DNA of 28,367 nucleotides from Collodictyon triciliatum (lineage: Eukaryota > CRuMs). The notes under the pieces are model-generated. The model was not told where the DNA came from, did not search any database, and worked only from the letters and a program-made list of their open reading frames with translations. Below, piece after piece: positions 1 through 10,240 of the stretch. Both the position numbers and the translations under genes were made by a program. Position 1 is the stretch's first letter, and each line of letters starts with the position of its first letter. The stretch spans positions 1 to 28,367 of the forward strand of contig JBHJMP010000054.1 in NCBI GenBank assembly GCA_043381765.1, given 5' to 3'.

Positions 1-564
1 AGCCGGCAGTGGACTTTGCTTAACCGGAGTATGGATACGCGTTTGTGGTTTTAGAAACATACGCTCCTGCTTGCTCGGACTGTCTTTGGTGTGTGGAGTT
101 CCAAGCTTGGATTCGACTTGTGCTGTATGTTCTTGCTCCTTGGTTCTCGGTGCGACGGGCTGGAGCAGGGGAAACGGACTATCTTTGGTGGGCGCTGATT
201 CTTGTGTTGCCTTTGCTTTGGAGTATCCTTTCGGGTAAGTAACGAAGACTGCCTTGATGCCTTCTATGTTAACCATATTCCCGTCAGTCTGAATGGGTAG
301 TTTAAGGGGGGATTTCTTTCGGGGTTTGAAGATGCGCTTCTCTTGGGTCTTGCGTTGTGCGGGCTTGTCCGGTGTTGGCGGTGATGGATGACTCGAGTGC
401 GAGGATTCTGAAGAGGAACCGAGATTTCCTTCCATGTCATCGTCGCTGTCGCTGTATGCGCGTATATGTTGTGAGTCATGTGGACTCTGATATTGCCTGG
501 CCTTGGCTTCCTTGACCCCGTTGCTGCTTGTCTGCTTGGCGGGTGTATTCTTTTGCTGGGGCTT
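1..564 (-). pseudogene. Open frame running off the left edge, Lys/Ser/Pro-rich (possible retroelement ORF1 remnant)
   Basis: On the minus strand the frame from 564 down to base 1 has no stop for 188 codons. It is hydrophilic, with an acidic patch (YSDSDDDMEG), a Ser/Pro stretch and basic clusters (KRIFKPRKKS). I do not recognise a family. A stop codon at 567-565 separates it from coding-like sequence upstream in another frame, which suggests decay. Confidence 0.4.
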
Positions 565-575
565 TTACTTGTCGT

Positions 576-1331
576 TAGTTGTTCGCGGCTGGCGGACGCT
601 CTTTGAGGATGCGCTTTGGACACTTTTTGCCCATGATCGTAAACTTTGCAGGGAGCTGGTTCTTGTGACAACGAAACTTCACCACGGCCGTGTCTGTGAA
701 GAAAGCCTTTGTCTCCTTTAATCTCCACGTGGGTCGGTCTGAACGGCTTCAGCTCCTAGCGAAGGAGTTGCGGCCACACGTCCAGCGGTAGTTGGTAGAG
801 CATCACCGAGGTCTCTGTTGGTTTACTTCTGCTGAAGCTGGTCGTAATATCGCTCAAACTTGTCTGCTTCAGCTCCAAAAGCTTTCGGGCGTTTTCTGCA
901 GTGCGGAAGACAATCAGGCAAAGGCCTTCACTGTCCAGTAAGCGCAATTGGATGGACTCTTCCCGAAGTTTGTTCGCTTTCAAGGAGGAAGTGAGCGCGT
1001 CTGTGAGCCTGCGGGCCTTGTTCTTGTTGTAAACGACTTGCTCGACCCCGTGCAAAGATACTGTCCGATCAGACAGACTTGCAGGCGGCTTCCTTGCACG
1101 GGTTTTCCTAGACTTACGCGCAACTCGGGGTTTTTTCTGCAGCAGCGTTGGAATCAAAAGAATTATCAATTTATTTTCCACAATTGTCAAACTTATTAGA
1201 GGCAACAATATTATCATTTGATTGCAATGCATGCCCTTTAGAGAAAATCGCCGTCCTTGTAAGGAAGGTATATCGAAAAATGGTGTAACGGATGCTGTCC
1301 AAGAATAGGAAACGGAGCACTGTGGCCACAA
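576..1331 (-). pseudogene. Decayed coding sequence with RRM-like segment and possible zinc-knuckle remnant
   Basis: The minus frame 1331-756 ends at TAG. Its C-terminal half looks like a real protein: basic RVARKSRKTRARK, then IQLRLLDSEGLCLIVFRTAE (beta-alpha-beta, as in RNA-binding folds). Just downstream, in a shifted frame (about 745-576), reads FFTDTAVVKFRCHKNQLPAK and then GKKCPKR, with Cys/His spacing reminiscent of a damaged zinc knuckle. Basic leader, RNA-binding-like fold and knuckle resemble a retroelement gag/ORF1. Frameshifts and stops mark it as broken. The family assignment is a guess. Confidence 0.35.
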
Positions 1332-1509
1332 CTGATTCTGGAGTTAAGATAGATAAATTCAATGAATTTATACATAATGGATTAATTTAATGAAAAATTC
1401 AATAAAATTACCCACTTCCGCTAAAATGCTTCATTTTCACTGGATGTCTTTTATATAACTAAGTTATACATATATGCATATTTATTCCAATAAATTTTCC
1501 TGTACATTT

Positions 1510-1740
1510 ATGGAAGCAGAAAAAAAAAGAGGTTGTCTTTCGCCTCGCACCCTAGCGTTTTCCCGCCAGCTCTTTGATGACTGGTGGTGGGGCACGAGTG
1601 ATGAGGAGAGTTTGTTGATGGCCTCGGAAATTCCCTTCACAGGTCGCCCATTCAGTACCGAGGAGGATCACTTCTCAGAGCCCCCCACAACTCTCACATC
1701 TGTGATGCCCACGTCGGTATTACACTTCATATGCAAATAA
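1510..1740 (+). CDS. Small orphan ORF or lone exon
   Basis: 76 codons from the ATG at 1510 to TAA at 1738-1740, with balanced composition (FDDWWWGTSDEE ... FTGRPFSTEEDHF) unlike the AT-rich surroundings. It could also be an internal exon, since an A-tract acceptor (AAAAAG) precedes 1531 and a GTATTA donor lies near 1717. No family recognised, and no partner exon found on either side. Confidence 0.3.
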   Translation: MEAEKKRGCLSPRTLAFSRQLFDDWWWGTSDEESLLMASEIPFTGRPFSTEEDHFSEPPTTLTSVMPTSVLHFICK

Positions 1741-2335
1741 CTATCCTTTTTTTTCTTCTTTTATTTCCATTTTATTTTGTTCCTAATATTTTTATTTGTC
1801 TTATTGGTTTCAATCGCCTATTTCGTTTTCTATTCGGGTAAACTATGTTCATCCACTTCTTTGTTTTTGTTTGTATTTCGTCTTCCCCCTCTTTTTCTTT
1901 ACTATTCCTATTTGATGGAAGAGCAGGAAAAAAAAATACAAATTGTTGCAATGGTTGTCAAATCGAAGCAGACGTTGGACTTGGCTTTTGTTCTGCCTTG
2001 CGGCACGCTGATCCTCAAAGAACAGTGATCTATGATCTTTTCTGGATTCCCCAAAACTCATCACGCGACAATGCCGATCCCCCTCCGTGTTTTTTTTTTT
2101 TTTTTTTTTGGAGGTGCAGGGAAACCCTGCTTTGTGAATCGATCAGGCCGATTTCGAGCTTCTTCTTTCTCTTGGGTTGTGATTATGTGCAGCTTATTGA
2201 CTCTACTATGAGCGCCATACACAGTTGGTTTGAAGATAACTTTGTCTCTGATTCAACAGTCGACCGAGAAGCCCGCTGAAGATCGGACCACAGCTACACA
2301 CTGCTTTGCGGCAGGAGACACAGGAAGGCCACACC
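1741..2335. other. Pyrimidine-rich 5' flank of the receptor gene
   Basis: T/C-rich DNA to about 1920, a T23 tract ending at about 2110, then more balanced sequence (2115-2335) that is probably the 5' UTR. No clear TATA box and no convincing exon. Confidence 0.45.
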
Positions 2336-2422
2336 ATGAGACAGACAAGGCCGAGTCGGCTTTGTGCTGGGGCGACAATGGTTTCTTGCCTTGTGCTGCT
2401 CTTTTGTGGTCGCGTGTTTGCG
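2336..2422 (+). CDS. Exon 1: start codon and signal peptide of the giant receptor
   Basis: The ATG at 2336 opens 29 codons: an Arg-rich start, then a hydrophobic stretch (MVSCLVLLFCG) ending RVFA just before a GTATGT donor at 2423. This is a textbook secretory signal peptide, and it joins in phase 0 to exon 2. The upstream DNA gives no longer in-frame signal-bearing start. Intron 1 (2423-2742) is 320 nt and holds four copies of a GAAATCAAAT repeat at about 2619-2655. Confidence 0.8.
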
Positions 2423-5400
2423 GTATGTTTATTCCATTGGCATAATATATACTCTGATGGGGGCTTTTACCTTTGAATCGTACCTGCCATATTATATATA
2501 TATATATCTTGTGCCGGTGATGTGGGATGTTTTTTTTTTTTTTAGTTTATTTAATTCTACCCTTTACAAATTATTCATCAACTAGTGAATGATAGACCCG
2601 CAAATAATGATGATTAAAATGAAATCAAATGAAATCAAATGAAATCAAATGAAATGTACAGTCAGGAATCATCTTTCGAAAGTACTCTGTGTGTTCATAT
2701 TTTTTTCTTATCTTTACCTCTACTTTCTCGTTCTACCCAAAGGGGCGCTCTTTGGTTTACAGCCACGCCGATCCGCCCCAAGACGAAGGATGGGAATATC
2801 CTACCGATCCGGTGTTTATACCAGGCCTGTTCGACATTCGACACTTCAATGTCACTTACGATGACGCAGTGGCTTACTTTGATATCACCTTTGGAAACGT
2901 GACAAATAGCTACTTCGCACCTCTTGGTATGTCTCCTCACTTTTGATTCATGAGTGTACTGCTGGGTTCTATAACGATTTATTTTGTATATTTATCTTAA
3001 TGTTTGGGTTCTACTGGTTTCTTTTATTACTTATATCAATGTATTTCTGGCCGTCATGAAAAAAACACACACAAATATATATTTCCTGTGTAATAATAAT
3101 AATAATACTAATACCCTATATTAAATTATAGGGTTTTCCCATCAGCTGTGCCAGATATTCGTCGATTCAGATAGGCGCTTTGGCAGTGGATCAACGGACT
3201 CACTATCGAGCAGATACTACTCCACAGCATTCCTGACTGATGAGGCGCCGTACGAATTCACAATCTATCTTAGAGGGTGGTCATCCTATGTCAACATCGC
3301 AAGAAATTCTACATTCATCGATCCCAATCAAATCGCTGTGATGCCCATCGTAATCTTCTAATCCTCAAAATAGATATTAAGATGATTCATTATTATTATT
3401 TTTGTTACTGCATGATGTCGTCGAGTTTGTCTTATGATTTCTCTCTTTCTTTTTTTTTTTCCTTATGAAATCGCGATATTCCTCCTTTGTTTTCTCATCT
3501 CAGCCACATTTTTAGGTCGACAGAAACACCATTAGCATCCCAGTTCCCCTGAACATCGTAATTATATTGCAAAAAAAAAAAAAAAAAAAATCATAATCAT
3601 AATAATTTTTCCTTTATTCGATTCAAGGAATNNNNNNNNNNNNNNNNNNNNNNNNNNNNNNNNNNNNNNNNNNNNNNNNNNNNNNNNNNNNNNNNNNNNN
3701 NNNNNNNNNNNNNNNNNNNNNNNNNNNNNNNTGAAAAAAAAAAAAAAAAAAACAATAGCATCATCATCATCATCATCATCATCATTTTAAGAAAAATGGT
3801 GTGAAGCCAGAAGCATTTTGATTCTAGGGAGAGAATATAATATCGCCGCATTTCTATTTTCCTCCTTTTTTTTTTTTTTTATGTATAGATTGGAATTCCT
3901 AACGAGAAATGGGCTTACGTTGTTTGGTGCGGGTCAGAAAATTTCAACGGCTTTCGTGATGTGATGAAAAATCCAGCCCAGTATTTTCTTGGGGGTGGTT
4001 CTGACAAATATGTAGAAACTCATGTAAGCAAAACTTTTATCGTGTCATAATATTCCCTTGAATATTTAACCTTAAGACTTATGAATAACATATTTTTTAA
4101 TTCGCTCATTATATATATTTGCAATTAATATGATTCACACCACGTTATTGAAAAAAATCTTTTCAGATTACTGATTTTTTGGCTGAGCCTGGATTTATCA
4201 AGAGGACTACTTTCGATTCCTACTTAAAAAATAATCCGTCGTATGTCTATCCTGTCGGTGTGAACCTCTACACTCCGAAGAGCCTGTATACATTACAAGA
4301 CTTGGCGAAGTAAAACACTTTTCTATCGTATTCTCCTCTCTCTCTGAAACGGCGGGTCGGTCTACTTATGAATATGTTTCTTTTCCCTGTTTGTTGCATC
4401 ATGTGTGCTTTCGGCTGTCTTGCAACCAATTTTTACAGATTTTTGAAATAATATGGATTTATTTACCTTCGATTATTACTTTTATATTTTTTATGACTTC
4501 AGCGACACAAGGGTGGTTGAATATACTTACAGAAATCTTTCGTCTTGCTTTGATATTCTATCGATCGAGGTTCTTATTTTGTCTATACGTGAAATGGAAT
4601 GTGCATCAAATCAAATAGATATTTTTTTTTTTAAAAAAAAACCTGATATCTCCACTTCTATTTTGATGTACCCCCAAACACGTAACCTGAGGACTTACGT
4701 CTTCTTCATAGATGCTGGAAGATACAAAACACGTTATCTTTCGCATCGCTATGGGAGAGTTGGAAGAATCAGCCACCAAGAATAATGGATTCAACCACCT
4801 TATTCTCCAGATATATGTGGATACTGACAACATGTATTATATATTTTGGCTTCATAATAAACAAAGCTCTTGCTTTCCCTGCATTTTTAACACTTCAGAC
4901 GGCTCATACTTTTTCATATCACAGAGAACTGATATTTCTTTTTGCATGTAATGCAATTATCATATCTCCTTAGACTCAAGTCTGGAAGCAACGACTCTCA
5001 ATTCAATGGAAAGTTTTCTTTTTGGGACAACAAGTATGCGCACTCGTTATTGATTATTTTGTTGTATGCATTGCATTAGTAGCTGTGGTAGACTGTTTAA
5101 TCATGGTGCACTCCTATGAACTGCCTTATTTTTTCTTGCAATTAATCCTTTTATGTTTATTTTCAGAGGGTGGGAGTTTATGGTCTCTGTTGACCCTGAC
5201 AAGGTGACTGCTGTAAAATATTCAGCTGGGAATTATGAAACCATCGACTTGACAAGATTCAGTTTTATCAGAGCTAATAGTCGTATCATAGAGGTTAGAT
5301 TGCCAACATATTTTTTTTATGAGATACTTGTTCATAGAATGCTCTTTCACGAAATAAGAAAACTAGTCATCTCCTGCCTTACTATTCTAGCTGAAAGTAC

Positions 5401-8400
5401 CAAAGACTTTCATCGATGGACTTCCATGTATCGATCGTAACCTTGATTGGTATGTAATGGCTAGCTCGGGCATAGCATCATCATCCAACTACTTGAATTT
5501 GTGCCAGAAGGTAATAAACTTTTTCTTTTCTTTTTCTTTCTCCTCCTCTTCTTATATAATTCATATATATATATAGCTGAATCCTTTTGCACTATAATCT
5601 CACGAATACGTCAGTGAAATACACACGTCATGTTCTTGAATAGAGTTGCTACAGCACTGAGATTGGACCGCTGACATCAAACGTCATTGATATACTCACT
5701 CCCAAAAATATAAATAATAAAATGGTAAAATAAGCCATTATTCATATTCGATCATTGTTAATTGATTGTGTTCTACTTTCAAATAAGGTCTAATCCGACA
5801 TCTAATTAGATTTTTGGACAAGAAATTCCAAGAAACAATCAGATAAAGCTTCCGTTTTCTAGCAGAACAGGATTAACTATGCAGGAAATGTTTTTCGTTG
5901 AAGATGTAATCGGTGATGAGCTAACCTTCTACCCAATTGGTGGAATGGGGAGCATTCTTGACACAAATTCAGGACTCTTTGATATTGTGTGTTTACTTAT
6001 TTCTCCCTTTCAATCTGTCGATGTTCATATGTAAATTATCTTTTTCTTCTTTGTGCTTTAATCATAGTTTTGATCAATTGCAGGTCAGCTTTGGTTCATA
6101 TTCCGATTCATCACTTGTACGGTTCAGTATCGAGGTTCGAAGTATCCAAAATAATAGGAATGGTATATTTACTCTGCCTTATATGTTTATTTTTCTTTTT
6201 ACCCTGTCATCTAATGCAATCATGATTTAATATCACCTACATTTGGTTCGCTACTCTTATCATCCAAATTTTAATTTATCTCATACGATAGGAGTATATC
6301 CTGTCATACAAATATCCATCGATCAAGATAAAATATACTGGTCTGGTCAGACATCTAGCAGATTCAACAGCGGGATTGACTTTCATCCACAAAATGCCTA
6401 TGAAATTACCATATTGGTGGACCCTTATGGTTTCAACTGCTCAGTAATTCTTTTTATACAAACCATTTACTTGTGTACCCTATGATACAATTTTTTTGAC
6501 AAATAAATTAACATGAGAAGATGGTTTAAACTGATAAAGATTGATGAACGCATCTAGTTTGTATCACAGAGCATGAAGATGGTAATTGACAAATGTGCCG
6601 ACTATCAAGGAAATATCATTACTGCTTCTATCCGTCAAAGTACATTTGGTTCTACCCTGAATAATATGACATGGACATACTCTGTGTTTTCTGGAATCCG
6701 CTCAGGTACACCAAAATTATTATTACTCATCCCAAAATCTTGTTAATCCATCCATTGTCTCCCCTTTTTGGTGTGGTTGAAATATCCACACTTTACGCAA
6801 ATGATATATAGGTATTGGTGAATTCTCTAGCCTGAGTGACGATTCTGGGGGTGCTTCATATGACCGCCGAAATCCTGGTTTAAAATACAACATAGTGGAT
6901 GTATTGGCCAGTGGTAATTTTACAATATTATCTTCCTATCGCACACGCTCCATCTCTTTCAAAATGAAGGGAAGAATAAAAATGTTTCTCTTTTCATCTA
7001 AATCTTAGTGTCTACTTTCTTTGCCCGACTTTATTCCTCACTCCTTGTTTTTCTAGAAACCACTCAGAAAGAAACCATCAAGTATTGGAAACAAAATGCC
7101 CTTTTTCTTCAAGTTCCGTTTGTTGGGACAAGTGTGATGCATCTTTGGTCAGATGCGCTATATGATGTAACCCTTAAGATATATATTAAAGCACTGTTCC
7201 CCCTTTTTTTATTCTATATAAAATTATACCTTAAAAAGTTTCAATAGTTTTCCTATATTTGAATGTGAAGCTACCTTTTTGAGAAGAAAAACTATCATAA
7301 TTGAAAAAAAATCAAAAAAAAAAAAAAAAGGACGCTATCGGGGATGAGTTTGGATTTTATCCCTTGAACCCCTACTTCACCGGGAAGAAAGGTAGCACGT
7401 TACATCCAATATAACGTCGAATTTCTCTTTATTGGGCCTATTTATTGGGCTCATTTAACAAGAAAAGTATACATAACTGAATGTATGAAATTATTTTAAA
7501 ATGGTTTATATTAATATAATTATTATCATTATTTCCAAAAAAAAAAAAAAAGGCCTCTTTGATCTGCAGTCCTTTTCTGTTCAACACAATTCGGATATCA
7601 CAAGATTCGCTATGAAAATTCAAACCCTATCAGACACGATAGATGCAAACTTACCTGTTGGATTCCTTGCCACACAAATATACATTGACACTAACCGCAT
7701 CCTAGGAAAAGGATGCACAAGTCCCATTGGAAACGCAAATATTATGCCACACCCACAGTACGCTTGGGAATATGCGTTGTTTTCATTTGGGAAAACCACG
7801 TATCTATACACATGCGATTCAATCGGCTTTACAAAAATCAATGTGACTGTCCCTATCTCTCGTCAGCGCTCATTGCTTTATTTTGATATACCGTCGGACG
7901 GCATGCCGTCCCCTACAAATACCTGGAATTTTGTTGTTGTCTCTGGCGCTGTTTTTGACCAAAACTTGGTATTTGAAAATATTCCTCCGATCAAAATTTG
8001 TATACCAATCCAATTTATTTCTTTATTTTTCATATTTTATTTTATAGAGCTATCCCATTTCTCTTCACCATGTCAAATTTTAAATAGGGGAATCTGGTTC
8101 AATTTACTGAGCAGCCAACAAGCATGAGTTTCGGTGGAGGTAGTATGAGTAATTTTGGTGTCAATATCGCGGACGCATTGCTGTATTCAAATGTTATTCA
8201 ATTATCTCTATTCAAGAACTATAATGTACCAAAGTAAGTTCATTTGTCACACTTGAGCGTCAAGATATTATCAATCAAATTTATTTTTCTCCTGTAATAG
8301 TTTTTTATCCTAAGCCACTCAATGATGATACCAAAGTAAAATTTGTATGAATAAAGGAAGAGATACTCTATGATACCCCCAGTGGGGAAAAGTATTGTGG

Positions 8401-10146
8401 CTGGCGGTGTTGTATGGGAGAAAATTGATGCTACTGGAGACGAGAGGGGTGAATACCCTAAGAGCATAGCTCAGCATACTGTATGTGTAGTTTTATCACT
8501 GAAGAGCGTCCCCTTCAAATATATCCTCAATTTTGAATCTCGTTGCCTTATTTTTTTTTTTTAAAAAAAACAAAACAAAACAAAACAAAATGTCAAGTCA
8601 ACTAAATATTTTGCGGATAACCTACTGACAGAGAACTATCTTTACAGGGCAAAGGGCTATTCGACCTTGTTAACTATTCAGTCGAAGCGATGGACAACTA
8701 TGCTGTATTCCGTGTTGCATTAGTAACTCTACAAACTCTTCCGAATGAAATGTCCACCAAACCAAAGCATACTATATTACACATTTACATCAATATGGAT
8801 GGAAACGCACAAACGGGAGCAGCCGATGTATGATCTTTCTCATTCACACATATCTCAGGAGCTCATGCAGCGCTCTTGATTTATTTATTTTTTTTTTAAA
8901 AAAAAAATTAAAGAAAATGACTAACTTGGGTAAACGCGATTTTCAGTCTCTCTACAATGCTAATGTACGAACTGGGTTGTCATCTGGATGGGAATTTGCC
9001 ATCGTGATTGGTCCAAGCGGTGCTCTTCTGCACAGCTACAATGAAACCAATAAGATTACATCGGTTCTCTTTCAGTTACAAAATATTTATGTGAAAATTT
9101 GTGAGAGAAGCCCTGCGCTTTGCTATCTTTTTAGTTTAGATTTCAAATTATTAATTTTATACATAAACTCCAAGGTAATGACATTAGACTGGAGCCTAAT
9201 AAACTGTGAAGGCGACTCGGTAGTTGTTCAAATTCCTAATAATATAGTCGGAGTGCCTCAACCCTCATGGTCCTATGTTGTCCTTTCAGGTAGTGATATT
9301 TTCTATAAAAATGATTGTTTATTGGCCAATTTTTTATATGGTTAAGTATCTTCAGAATAAACATAAAATAAAATGACTATACCATGACAAAAAAAAATAA
9401 TTAATCTAAATACACAGGAATGGAGTCGTCTACACCATGGATGTTTGTTCCTTATGCAGAACAATCCACACAAACCACATTTGGTGGTGACATAAAGTCG
9501 GCATACACACCTAATATCGTTGATATACTGACGCGCTATCCCTCCGACCAAGACACAGTAGGAAACATATATTTTTGCATTTTAGATGCCTTTCATTTTT
9601 CATCTATACCAAATATGATTTTATTTTATTTTCTCGTTCCTGCATATCTAACTATTACTCTTGACTAAACTTAATAAAGTTGACTTTTTTTTTTGTTTCG
9701 AGTTTGCCTTGGTCTTAATATCCCAAAAAAAATCTATAGATATTTTCTAGCCACAGCTCGAATAGTGAAGCTAGGATTGTCATACCTTTCATCGGTGGCT
9801 CTGATATCCTCACCCTTTTTTCAGTAAACGATGCCCTGTCTGATGAATTTGGGCTATACACTACAAACCAAGATATGGGAGGCACCAAGCCCTCCGGATT
9901 ATTGGACATTACCCACTTTGACATTAAGTTCAACTGGACACACTTTGTTTTATCTATAGAAATTCAAAAACCAATCAAAAATCCACACAATTACACGTTT
10001 GGATTTTCATTCCCAATTATTTCGGTCTACTGCCACGAGAATGTCATGGTGCTCACTATTTTATGTGACCTTATCTCATGATGCCTACCAAATTTTGAAC
10101 ACCATTGAATTTGTTTTTTTGTCTTTTTCTTTTTCTTTTCATTTTA

Positions 10147-10240
<94 letters not shown>

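Larger units (their letters stand above)
2743..4309 (+). other. Receptor ectodomain module 1 (glucodextranase C-terminal / DOMON-like)
   Basis: Exons 2743-2926, 3132-3349, 3516-3557, 3889-4023 and 4167-4309, residues 30-270. The module opens with DPPQDEGWEYPTDPVF and GLFDI (57-61). A strand QLCQIFVDSD, a central YEFTIYL strand, KWAYVVWCGS and YFLGGGSD follow in that order. This is the motif order of the glucodextranase C-terminal family (PF09985 as I recall: D-x-x-G-D-D, PG-x-FDL, IY-x-D-T-D, W-x-Y-x-V, F-GGG). It is the best-conserved copy and the basis for naming the other five. Several N-x-S/T sites fit an extracellular location. The 100-N gap lies in the intron before 3889. Confidence 0.75.

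Noticed and set aside
4300-4312. TAA at 4310-4312 as the end of a first short gene
   Set aside because: A GTAAAA donor one base earlier gives a phase that fits the exon at 4503, and the repeat pattern continues through five further modules.
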